Origin: Nocardioides sp.
GTDB taxonomy: Bacteria; Actinomycetota; Actinomycetes; Propionibacteriales; Nocardioidaceae
Direction of reading: 5' to 3'
DNA: 64,000 nucleotides
Assembly (NCBI RefSeq): GCF_030150155.1
Contig: NZ_JASLGR010000047.1
Location: forward strand, 1-64,000
The first letter of the stretch is position 1. The number at the start of each line of letters is the position of its first letter. Below, piece after piece: positions 43,235-50,178 of this stretch. Made by a program: the position numbers and the translations under genes. Under the pieces are notes generated by a model. The model saw only the letters and a program-made list of their open reading frames with translations, had not been told where the DNA came from and did no database searches.

Positions 43235-44301
43235 CGCTCCCCCTCCAGCAGGCAGATCAGGTTCTGTTGCAGGGCCGGGCCGCTGGTGGCGTGGGCGAGC
43301 GCGCGCTGCGCCTGGCCTGCAGCGATCCGTCGCGCCGCCTCCCCCACCCGGATCAGGCCCGTGGCCGTGGTCGGCGCCCCGGCCAGTGGCCCACCCGACG
43401 GATTCAGTACGACGTCACCACGCAGCCCCAGCTCGGCCGCGAGCAGCGGCTCGACGTAGGAGTACTCGGCGTGCAGCTCGGCGACGTCGACGCTCTCGGC
43501 CCCGAACCCGGCGAGCTCGGCGGCCCGCTGGCCCGCCCGCCGGACGGTGGCCGAGGTGGTCAGGTCGCGGTTGCCCGGGTAGTGCGTGTCGAGCCGGTGG
43601 TCGATCGCCCGGATCCAGACCGGGGCCTCGCTCAGGGCGCGGGCCCGGTCCCCGGCGGCGAGGATCATCACCGCGGCGGCGTCCCCGACCGGGGCGATGT
43701 CGAGGTCGCGCAGCGGGCTGGCGACGTACGGCTGGGCGAGCAGGTCCGCGACCCGGTGCTCGCCGCTGCGCAGGGCGTGCGGGTTGTGCTGGGCCGCAGC
43801 CAGGCAGCGCGCCACCGTGGCGGCGCTGTGCTCCTCGCTGAGGATCCCCGCGTTCAGCAGGGCGCGGGCCTGGAGTCCGGCCAGGGCATGGCGGTGCGGG
43901 CGCAGCGGGGTGAGGAAGTAGGGGTCGAGCATGGATGGGGCGACCTGGTCCAGGTCGACGGGCAGCGTGCCCCGCCCGATCCCGTAGACCAGGGCGATGT
44001 CGCCGTGGCCGAGCTGGAGCCAGGCCCAGGCCTCGTACAGGGCCCAGGCGGCGTCCATCTCGACGTGGGACTCCGAGATCGGCGGCCAGGCGCCGACGGC
44101 GTCGAGGGACTCGATGTAGGAGAACGTCCGACCCTCGTGGAAGTCGTGGGAGCCCGAGACGAAGAAGTCCACGTCGGAGCGTTCGATCCGGGCGCTCGCC
44201 AGGGCGTCGCGGATCACCGGGGCGAGGATCTCGGCCATGTCGTGCTGGCGGTTGACCCGGCAGTCGGACTGGGCGAAGGAGACGATGCCGACCTCACGCA
44301 T
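43231..44301 (-). CDS. Second degenerate thiolase-fold protein
   Basis: A 356-aa thiolase-fold protein, shorter than a normal thiolase. It shares the superfamily layout (REVGIVSFAQSDC at the N-terminus, VLNPSGGPLAGAPTTATGLIRVGEAA near the end). It has no catalytic Cys (SESHVEMDAAWALYEAW at that position), and the other elements are AELHAEYSYVEP and AGAPTTATG. Sequence differs strongly from its downstream neighbour, so the pair may form a heteromer. The ATG at 44301 is preferred over GTG 44310 because GGGAGG lies 8 nt upstream. It overlaps the OB-fold gene by 8 bp. Confidence 0.82.
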   Translation of the reverse strand: MREVGIVSFAQSDCRVNRQHDMAEILAPVIRDALASARIERSDVDFFVSGSHDFHEGRTFSYIESLDAVGAWPPISESHVEMDAAWALYEAWAWLQLGHGDIALVYGIGRGTLPVDLDQVAPSMLDPYFLTPLRPHRHALAGLQARALLNAGILSEEHSAATVARCLAAAQHNPHALRSGEHRVADLLAQPYVASPLRDLDIAPVGDAAAVMILAAGDRARALSEAPVWIRAIDHRLDTHYPGNRDLTTSATVRRAGQRAAELAGFGAESVDVAELHAEYSYVEPLLAAELGLRGDVVLNPSGGPLAGAPTTATGLIRVGEAARRIAAGQAQRALAHATSGPALQQNLICLLEGER

Positions 44302-45247
44302 CGACGTCACCTCCCACCGGACGCACCGGAGACACCGGACGGAAGTGGGCGATGCTGCCCAACGACGGGGTGCGCTCGGCGTCGGGCACCCAGACCGGCT
44401 CGACCGGCAGCCCGATCCGCACGTCGGCAGGGTCGATCTCCCAGATCCGGTGCATCAGGCGGTTGGCGGCCCCGTCGAGGCGGATCTGCGCGACGACGTA
44501 CGGCGGCGTGTGCACCTGACCGGGAAACGGGAAGTTCACCACGCAGAAGGTGTCGATCACCCCGGTGCCGGGCAGCTCGAACGGCTCGCCGAGCTCGACC
44601 AGGCAGCGGGCGCAGTGGTCGGGTGGCGGGGCGTAGACCTGCTCGCAGACCGGGCAGGTGCGGGCCAGGATCAGGCCGTCGGCCAGGCCACGCAGGGCCA
44701 CGGAGCGCCCCACCCCGGCGACGTAGGTGTACTCCATCTTGAACGGCAACTCGAGGGTGTCGACCGGCCCGGCGGTGGCATCAGCACTCCCCTGGACCGT
44801 GCTGGCGCTGTGCTCGGGGACGAAGGCGACGATGTCGGTCATCGAGCCGACCCGCTCCTCGCGCCACCGTGCCTGCACCCGCATCCCGACGGTGATCGCG
44901 GCGGGGTCGCCGCCGGTGTCCAGGGCATGGAACAGCGCACCACGGGTGCCGTCGAGGGCGATCAACGCCCAGGCGAAGCCGCCCCCGGGCACCGGGTCCC
45001 CGGGCCGCGAGTCGACCCAGGTCCAGGACTCCACGACACCGTGGTCGCTGACCGGCACCAGCCCGTGGGTGGGTGCGGCGGTCTCGGGGTCGAACTCGTG
45101 CGGTGGGCACAGCACCGCCCCGTCAGCGGTGAGCGCCCCGACCAGGCGCCCGGCCCGAAGCTGACCGAAGAAGACCGCCAGCTGCGGCCCGACGGTTCGC
45201 GAGAAGCCGAACTCGATCCCGAACGGCGCGGTGAGGGTGGGGGTCAC
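44294..45247 (-). CDS. Tandem OB-fold/DUF35 zinc-ribbon acyl-CoA-associated protein
   Basis: A 317-aa protein with two DUF35-like halves. The first (about 1-150: LTAPFGIEFGFSRTVGPQL, VLCPPHEFDPET) keeps the OB-fold pattern but has lost the zinc cysteines. The second (about 160-300) has a complete zinc ribbon (CPVCEQVYAPPPDHCARC) and OB-fold ending HRIWEIDPADVRIGLPVEPVW. DUF35 proteins bind acyl-CoA and activate thiolase-fold partners, as ChsH2-DUF35 does for Ltp2. The GTG at 45247 matches the family N-terminus. A perfect palindrome begins 2 nt upstream, so the transcript is probably leaderless and repressor-controlled. Confidence 0.85.
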   Translation of the reverse strand: MTPTLTAPFGIEFGFSRTVGPQLAVFFGQLRAGRLVGALTADGAVLCPPHEFDPETAAPTHGLVPVSDHGVVESWTWVDSRPGDPVPGGGFAWALIALDGTRGALFHALDTGGDPAAITVGMRVQARWREERVGSMTDIVAFVPEHSASTVQGSADATAGPVDTLELPFKMEYTYVAGVGRSVALRGLADGLILARTCPVCEQVYAPPPDHCARCLVELGEPFELPGTGVIDTFCVVNFPFPGQVHTPPYVVAQIRLDGAANRLMHRIWEIDPADVRIGLPVEPVWVPDAERTPSLGSIAHFRPVSPVRPVGGDVDA

Positions 45248-45249
45248 CT

Positions 45250-45275
45250 CGCAAATAGAACAGGTTCTATTTGCG
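45250..45275. promoter_or_regulatory. 26-bp perfect palindrome with KstR-type core
   Basis: Two 12-bp arms, CGCAAATAGAAC and its exact mirror, flank an AG spacer. The centre fits TNNAACNNGTTNNA, the motif known for the TetR-family repressor KstR of cholesterol catabolism. It lies just upstream of the OB-fold/thiolase operon and overlaps the last codons and stop of the gene upstream. No KstR gene is next to it. Confidence 0.75.
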
Positions 45276-46475
45276 TTTGGCAACAGGTCCCTTCTCAGCA
45301 CGAGCCGCCACGGCGGCCATCACCTGCTCCACCAGGTCGGAGACCTCCCGCTCGACCGCCTCGCCGGTGAGCGTCGGAGCGCCGATCCAGGAACCGTCCC
45401 GCAGGACCGTGACGCTCAGGCATCGCGCCGTCCGCCGCAACCGGATGCCGAAGGCTCCGCCGCACAGGTCCAGGTGCTCGGGGAGGTCGTACTCGAGCCA
45501 GATCTCGACGGGGAGTCCGTCGAGCCACTCACTCACGCCGGCCTCCCCCGCGCCGATCCGGTCGAAGAGTGCGAGTTCGATGGCCTCGGTGAGGTCGACG
45601 TCAGAGTCCCAGATGAGGCGGCTCCCCCGGACCCCGAGGCCGAACCCCATTACCAGACCGACACCCGGTGTCGCGTCCATGCGATCCGAGCCGTATGCCG
45701 CCCGCACGATGGCCGGCACAGCGACACCGGGGGTCGACTCATGGTTGTGAGCGCCCGACCACTCCTGATGGATCTCACCGCGATCCGGATCAAGAGTGAC
45801 CACGACGCCTCCGTGCGGCGATCCGACCCTCGGCACGAGGTGAACCGTCCGCTTCGTCCAGCGCAGTGTCTTCGCACTCGCCCGGAAGTTGACCAAGGCG
45901 TTGTAGGCGAGCGCGGGCGCCGACCGCGCGATCAGCACCTCCGACGTACGGTCGCGGACCTCGATCGCCACCCGCCCCCAGCCGTCGTCGTCGACCCGGT
46001 AGACGGCCCGGGCGGTCATCGACCGGTCCGGGCTCGTCTTCCACGACGAGGCCCACCGGAACTCCAGGTCCTGGGCGAGGACGCGGGCACGGACCCGCTC
46101 GATCGCCTCCAGCGGCCAGCCACGGTGGGGCGCCAGCTGGACGACGGCGTCGTGGATCAGGTCCAGGACCAGTCGCCCCCGCTCACCCGCGGAGAGGCCG
46201 ACCACGGCCTCCGGGACGAAGACGGTGCCCGACTCCCAGTCGGTGGGCTTGTCCGTGTCGACCTGGAGCTGGACCTCGTCGGCCTCATGCGGATGGGAGA
46301 AGAACCGCAGGCTCCGCTGCGGACCCTCGAGGTTCTCGTCGGCCAGGGCCTCGGAGTAGGCAGCAGCGACCCGGCAGGCCGACCGCACCAGCGCATCGGT
46401 GGCGGGAGCATCGGCCCACGGCCGATCCTCCCGCCCACCGGAGGGCCAGAACTCAACGCGTCCGAACCGGACCAC
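45267..46475 (-). CDS. Hypothetical protein, function unknown
   Basis: A 402-aa soluble protein I do not recognise. No signal peptide or membrane helix is visible. It is acidic, mixed alpha/beta, with many Trp and Asp (for example WLDGLPVEIWLEYDLPEHLDL). A C-terminal helix ends in a basic tail (AARAEKGPVAKRK). The GTG at 46475 is chosen because AGGGGGAG lies 4-5 nt upstream; the longer frame would run into the palindromic element. Its stop codon lies inside the KstR-type palindrome. Neighbourhood gives no function. Confidence 0.65.
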   Translation of the reverse strand: MVRFGRVEFWPSGGREDRPWADAPATDALVRSACRVAAAYSEALADENLEGPQRSLRFFSHPHEADEVQLQVDTDKPTDWESGTVFVPEAVVGLSAGERGRLVLDLIHDAVVQLAPHRGWPLEAIERVRARVLAQDLEFRWASSWKTSPDRSMTARAVYRVDDDGWGRVAIEVRDRTSEVLIARSAPALAYNALVNFRASAKTLRWTKRTVHLVPRVGSPHGGVVVTLDPDRGEIHQEWSGAHNHESTPGVAVPAIVRAAYGSDRMDATPGVGLVMGFGLGVRGSRLIWDSDVDLTEAIELALFDRIGAGEAGVSEWLDGLPVEIWLEYDLPEHLDLCGGAFGIRLRRTARCLSVTVLRDGSWIGAPTLTGEAVEREVSDLVEQVMAAVAARAEKGPVAKRK

Positions 46476-46506
46476 TGGCTCCCCCTTGCGCCGACGTGTG
46501 CGGGAG

Positions 46507-46676
46507 TCTAGTGGCTCGTGTTCGAAGTTTTGGGACGGTTGGCGTGCTCGGGGTGCGTGCCTCGCAAGGCGGAGGACCGAAGGCGGGCCGCAGGCCCGTC
46601 GAGTGTTCGACAACGCAGCGAGGTGCGTGCCCCGAGTGCGCGAACCGACCAACAACTTCTCACACGAGCCACTAGA
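46507..46676. mobile_element. 170-bp palindromic MITE-like element
   Basis: The ends are a perfect 15-bp inverted repeat (46507-46521 TCTAGTGGCTCGTGT with 46662-46676). The inner arms continue as an imperfect inverted repeat (about 80% over 59 positions by eye) to a GGGCC-GCA-GGCCC centre. It encodes nothing and is flanked by CTAG/TA. This is the shape of a non-autonomous inverted-repeat element. Its right end contains the stop codon of the fadE fragment. Confidence 0.7.
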
Positions 46677-46893
46677 TCTCCGACTGGATGCCGGCCAGCA
46701 GCTGGCGCGCCATCACGATCCGCTGCACCTGGTTGGTGCCCTCGTAGATCTGGGTGATCTTCGCGTCGCGCATCATCCGCTCGACCGGGTAGTCGCAGGT
46801 GAAGCCGTAGCCACCGAGCAGCTGGACGGCGTTGGTGGTGACCTCCATCGCGACGTCGGAGGCGAACGCCTTGGCGGCGGTACCGAAGAAGGT
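46672..46893 (-). pseudogene. Truncated acyl-CoA dehydrogenase, C-terminal fragment
   Basis: On the minus strand these bases encode the last 70-odd residues of a FadE-type acyl-CoA dehydrogenase, including YPVERMMRDAKITQIYEGTNQ (catalytic Glu region) and the end QLLAGIQSEI. Bases 46681-46893 align without gaps to 49001-49213 of the intact gene, with 16 mismatches in 213 (92.5%). The 5' part is missing; the frame breaks at 46893 where the IS3 remnant begins. It is a dead copy or a relic of recombination. Confidence 0.88.
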
Positions 46894-46895
46894 AA

Positions 46896-47303
46896 GGCAA
46901 GCTCCACCCGTGCGCCTTCAAGGACATGTTCCCGAACCGGACCATGGGCTACTCGATCAGTGACCGGATGCAGTCCCGGCTTGCGGTTGAGGCACTAATC
47001 AACGCCGTCGCCAGGCGGGGCGTCGTCGCTGGCTGGATGGGCAGAGTCGGCGCAGCAGGTAACAACGCGGCGACGGAGAACTTCTTCTCATTGCTCCAGA
47101 AGAACATCTTGAACCGGCAGCCCTGGCGCACCCGAGAATACCTTCGAATCGCCATCGCGACCTGAATCGAAAGGACCTACCACCGACGCCGACGCCGCGA
47201 CCGACTCGGTCGATTGACGCCTGTTGAGTACGAGACCATCATGACCGCGCCGGCCACTCGGGCTGCATGAACCAACCTGTCACCTGATCGTGCAGCAGAC
47301 CCA
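46896..47303 (+). mobile_element. IS3-family insertion sequence remnant (transposase OrfB fragment)
   Basis: From 46896 the plus strand reads GKLHPCAFKDMFPNRTMGYSI then RLAVEALINAVARRGVVAG, typical of IS3 OrfB. It then jumps to WMGRVGAAGNNAATENFFSLLQKN, skipping the usual block with the second catalytic Asp (HSDRGSQF region). A TGA at 47163-47165 interrupts the frame where relatives have Trp, and the tail continues as IERTYHRRRR and LTPVEYETIM to a stop at 47268-47270. The right edge near 47303 is estimated. 5' truncation, internal deletion and nonsense codon make it inactive. Confidence 0.85.
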
Positions 47304-47370
47304 ATCGTCGGCTGCGAACTGGATGCGAACCCTTGCCGACTCGTCTGTCCCCCCTGGCCCGAGACAAGTT

Positions 47371-47388
47371 GTCACGTTCGTAACAACT
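47371..47388. promoter_or_regulatory. Candidate MtrA box upstream of the secreted SH3 gene
   Basis: Tandem 9-mers GTCACGTTC and GTAACAACT lie 96-113 bp before the TTG start. The same bases form an inverted repeat AAGTTGT...ACAACTT (47366-47372/47383-47389) with a 10-nt centre. It could serve as a direct-repeat MtrA site or as a palindromic operator. The rest of the 213-bp gap 47271-47483 shows no gene. Confidence 0.4.
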
Positions 47389-47483
47389 TTCCATTTGAAG
47401 GATCGCTCATTCTGCGAAGTGGCTGACAGTGGGGTGTTCCCCGGAGACGGTGGAGGCTCAACCACCTACGAGGGGAAAGAGTC

Positions 47484-47843
47484 TTGCTTCGTCTTGGGAA
47501 AGAGTGGCAAGGAAAGAGGGCCGCACTGGTTGCGGCGCTAGGCGTGCCCGTGGTTACCGGAGCGATGCTGGCGGCCACGGCGGTCCCTGCTACGGCCGGC
47601 TACATCGGTACCTACGCCAAGAACAACGTGAAGATCCGCACCGGCCCGTACACGTCGTCCACACTGGTAGGCCAGGGCTACCTCGGCCAGGACAACTGCA
47701 TGTCCTACTACCGCACCGGCACGGTCGTCGACGGGGTCAACCGCTGGTGGTATCACGTGAACTTCTCCAACGGGAAGCGTGGATACTCCGCCGAGGAACG
47801 GCTCCGTGTCTACTCCGCTCTCTACGCCTGCTACGACGTCTGA
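47484..47843 (+). CDS. Small secreted SH3-like domain protein
   Basis: A 119-aa exported protein. The signal peptide is about residues 1-38 (KRAALVAALGVPVVTGAMLAATAVPATA, cleavage after ATA). A bacterial SH3-like domain follows: NVKIRTGPYTSSTLVGQGYLGQDNCMSYYR, then WWYHVNFSNGKRGYSAEERL. Such domains often bind wall peptides. Two Cys (in DNCMSYY and ALYACYDV) could form a disulfide. TTG start with GGGGAAAG upstream. It sits in a scar zone between IS remnants and is cotranscribed with the next gene (16-bp gap). Confidence 0.75.
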   Translation: MLRLGKEWQGKRAALVAALGVPVVTGAMLAATAVPATAGYIGTYAKNNVKIRTGPYTSSTLVGQGYLGQDNCMSYYRTGTVVDGVNRWWYHVNFSNGKRGYSAEERLRVYSALYACYDV

Positions 47844-47859
47844 GCCCGAGGAGGCCGGA

Positions 47860-48321
47860 ATGAACACCAACACCAAACGCAACCGCTTCGCTGCCGTCAG
47901 TGCCGGAATCGCGGTCGCCGCGGTCGCAGGCTGGGCGATCCAGTCTGCGAACGCGGCGACGGACGCCGGGGGCCAGGACCATGTCGTTCCTGACGCCATC
48001 AGCAGCCTAGCGCCCACCAGCACGAGCCCGGTTTCTGGGTGCCCGGCGGGATCTGCGCCCGAGCTCAAGGTCGATCGGGACCCGGAGGAGACGACTGGCG
48101 GAGCCAAGACGGTCCTCGAAGCTGTCCAGCAGCTTGACCCGAAGGTCGACGCCGTCAGTGAGGAGCCCTTCGGCCGGCGGGCCGGCGCTCCTATCTGGGT
48201 CGATGCAGGGGGTCAGACCTATCTCGTTACAGCGCTTGAGGATGACACCTGGTTCGCATCAGGTGCCAGCCTTGCGGGCTGCGGTTTGGTGAGCGACATG
48301 CTCACCGGCATCGAGAAGTAG
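47860..48321 (+). CDS. Small secreted protein of unknown function
   Basis: A 153-aa protein with a Sec signal (FAAVSAGIAVAAVAGWAIQSANAA, cleavage after ANA). The outer part contains one Cys in PVSGCPAGSAPEL and one in ASLAGCGLVSDML, which could pair. No family recognised. ATG with GAGGAGG 6-7 nt upstream. It follows the SH3-like protein in the same transcript, so the two may act together at the cell surface. A strong hairpin lies 20 bp downstream. Confidence 0.65.
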   Translation: MNTNTKRNRFAAVSAGIAVAAVAGWAIQSANAATDAGGQDHVVPDAISSLAPTSTSPVSGCPAGSAPELKVDRDPEETTGGAKTVLEAVQQLDPKVDAVSEEPFGRRAGAPIWVDAGGQTYLVTALEDDTWFASGASLAGCGLVSDMLTGIEK

Positions 48322-48341
48322 CCCGGTTCTTCAAACTTGAG

Positions 48342-48391
48342 GCCCGCCTGATCCCGGGGTGACCATGTGTAGACCCCAGGATCAGGCGGGC
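48342..48391. terminator. Long hairpin after the secreted protein pair
   Basis: A 13-bp perfect stem (GCCCGCCTGATCC at 48342-48354 with 48379-48391). A second inner pairing GGGGT/ACCCC (48356-48360/48373-48377) gives a two-tier hairpin. It fits a terminator for the SH3 gene pair and could also be an insertion-sequence end. Confidence 0.75.
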
Positions 48392-48451
48392 CCGCTTCTG
48401 CGTTAGATCGGTCAGTCACAGATGCCACGTTTGGGCCTGAGTTGCACAGAT

Positions 48452-48722
48452 TTAGTGACCCAGTTGGTCGAGTAGGGCGGCAGACCTCGGCGGGAGTCTT
48501 GGGGGCAGCGGTGATGGTCTGCCCAGCGACGCTGAGGGTGATCTCGCGCAGCGGCCGCAGGGTGGTGACGAGTTTCTTGATGCTGACGCCGGTGACCTGC
48601 TGAAGGTGACGTGCGATCGCGAGCGCGGCGAACACGATGGTCTGGTGCGCCTCGATGGATTCGCGCTTGCGGTGGAACATCGGCCTCGCTCGTAGATCGG
48701 TCTTGGACATCCGGAACAAGGG
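48452..48722 (-). pseudogene. IS1634/IS4-like transposase, C-terminal remnant
   Basis: The minus strand reads LFRMSKTDLRARPMFHRKRESIEAHQTIVF then AALAIARHLQQVTGVSIKKL, the C-terminal DDE-transposase region with the Glu-containing helix. It ends TITAAPKTPAEV. After that, a one-base shift at about 48485 would give SAALLDQLGH and a stop at 48452-48454; the uninterrupted frame runs on as unrelated sequence. The N-terminal three quarters are missing. Family assignment is by motif memory; remnant status is clear. Confidence 0.75.
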
Positions 48723-48773
48723 ACTGCCCCCCCCCCGGTCAGGTCAAGGTGTCAACCGAACTCCGGGCAGTCC
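48721..48773. repeat. Inverted repeat with a ten-C homopolymer
   Basis: GGACTGCCC (48721-48729) and its exact complement GGGCAGTCC (48765-48773) bracket a run of ten C (48727-48736). The repeat may be an insertion-sequence terminus. The C-run is a slippage-prone tract whose length could also be an assembly error. Bases 48774-48932 hold nothing I can name beyond a small CTCTC/GAGAG hairpin near 48841. Confidence 0.6.
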
Positions 48774-48932
48774 CACAGACGCCGTCACTCGACCCTTGGG
48801 ATGATGACTCCCGTGGAGTTCTAGCAGGCCCACTTCGCGACTCTCAACCGAGAGCCGCACCCCGTATGGGACCGGCGAAGAACCTGGGGCGCTTCAACCT
48901 GTGCCGTCTGGTGCCGTTTCGCTCCACACACA

Positions 48933-48971
48933 AAGGGGGCCGGATGACGAAAAACGTCATCCGCCCCCCTT
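48933..48971 (-). terminator. Terminator after the acyl-CoA dehydrogenase gene
   Basis: A hairpin of 17 base positions per arm with one C/C mismatch (48933-48949 with 48955-48971) and an AAAAA loop. It lies 20 nt after the gene's stop codon and is followed on the minus strand by TTTGTG. Confidence 0.88.
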
Positions 48972-48991
48972 AAGTGCCTTATCTGCGCAGG

Positions 48992-50164
48992 TCAGAGGGT
49001 CGACTGCACCCCCGCCAGCAACTGGCGCGCCATCACGATCCGCTGCACCTGGTTGGTGCCCTCGTAGATCTGGGTGATCTTGGCGTCGCGCATCATCCGC
49101 TCGACCGGGTAGTCGCGGGTGAAGCCATAGCCACCCAGCAACTGGACCGCGTTGGTGGTGACCTCCATCGCAACATCAGAGGCGAACGCCTTGGCGGCAG
49201 CACCGAAGAAGGTCAGGTCGGCGTCGCCGCGCTCGGAGCGGCCCGCGGCGGCGTACGTCAACTGACGAGCCGCCTCGATCCTCATGCCCATGTCGGCGAC
49301 CATGAACTCGATGCCCTGGAACTCCGCGATCGCCTTGCCGAACTGCTTGCGCTCCTTGATGTAGCCCAGCGCGTAGTCCAGAGCGCCCTGGGCCACGCCG
49401 ACCGCCTGCGCGGCGATGGTGATCCGGGTGTGGTCGAGGGTCTTCATCGCGTACTCGAACCCGCGGCCCTCCTCACCGATCAGCCGGTTGGCAGGGATGC
49501 GGACGTTGTCGAAGTAGACCTCGCGCGTCGGCGAGCCCTTGATCCCGAGCTTCTTCTCCGGGGCACCGAAGCTCACCCCGGGGTCGGACTTCTCCACCAC
49601 GAAGGCACTGATGCCCTTGGACCGCTTGGTCGGGTCGGTGGTGGCGAGCACGGTGTAGAACTCCGAGACGCCGGCGTTGGTGATCCAGCGCTTGGTGCCG
49701 TTGAGCACCCACTCGTCGCCGTCGCGCACGGCGGTGGTCTTCTGGTTGACGGCGTCCGAGCCCGCCTCGGGCTCGGACAGACAGTAGGAGAACCCGCCCT
49801 CCCCCGCGGCCAGCTTGCCGAGGTACGTCGCCTTGAGCTCCTCGGAGCCGCCGATCATCACCGGCAGCGAGCCGAGCTTGTTGACCGCAGGGATCAGCGA
49901 GGCCGACACGTCAGCGCGCGCGATCTCCTCGATCACCAGGACGGTCGCCAGTGCATCGGCGCCGACGCCGCCGTACGCCTCGGGGACGTGGGGGGCGTAG
50001 AAGTCGGTGGCCAGCAGGGCGTCGTGTGCCTCCTGGGGGTAGCGGGCCTCCTCGTCGACGGCGGCGGCGGCCGGGGCGATCTTGGCCTCGACGATCTCCC
50101 GGATGGCACGTCGGATCTCGACCTGCTCCTCGGAGAGGGCGAACATGGGGTGCTGCTCAGACAT
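48992..50164 (-). CDS. fadE25: Acyl-CoA dehydrogenase (FadE25-like)
   Basis: A 390-aa flavoenzyme with the full acyl-CoA dehydrogenase fold. FAD/substrate signatures are YCLSEPEAGSDAVNQKT and WITNAGVSEFYTVLATTD; QLLGGYGFTRDYPVERMMRD and the catalytic Glu in YEGTNQVQRIVMARQLL follow. It introduces the 2,3 double bond of acyl-CoA. Length and the purE/purK neighbourhood match fadE25 (Rv3274c). It is downstream of the 3-hydroxyacyl-CoA dehydrogenase gene by 14 bp, forming a beta-oxidation pair. A 213-bp copy of its 3' end exists at 46681-46893. Confidence 0.93.
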   Translation of the reverse strand: MSEQHPMFALSEEQVEIRRAIREIVEAKIAPAAAAVDEEARYPQEAHDALLATDFYAPHVPEAYGGVGADALATVLVIEEIARADVSASLIPAVNKLGSLPVMIGGSEELKATYLGKLAAGEGGFSYCLSEPEAGSDAVNQKTTAVRDGDEWVLNGTKRWITNAGVSEFYTVLATTDPTKRSKGISAFVVEKSDPGVSFGAPEKKLGIKGSPTREVYFDNVRIPANRLIGEEGRGFEYAMKTLDHTRITIAAQAVGVAQGALDYALGYIKERKQFGKAIAEFQGIEFMVADMGMRIEAARQLTYAAAGRSERGDADLTFFGAAAKAFASDVAMEVTTNAVQLLGGYGFTRDYPVERMMRDAKITQIYEGTNQVQRIVMARQLLAGVQSTL

Positions 50165-50178
50165 GCAGGGTTCCGATC

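Noticed and set aside
46518..46757. Small open frame across the palindromic element
   Set aside because: It lies within inverted-repeat DNA and reads Arg/Ser-rich sequence with no homology or ribosome binding site.
46926..47165. A genuine 79-aa protein gene
   Set aside because: Its sequence is an internally deleted IS3 transposase fragment ended by a nonsense codon.
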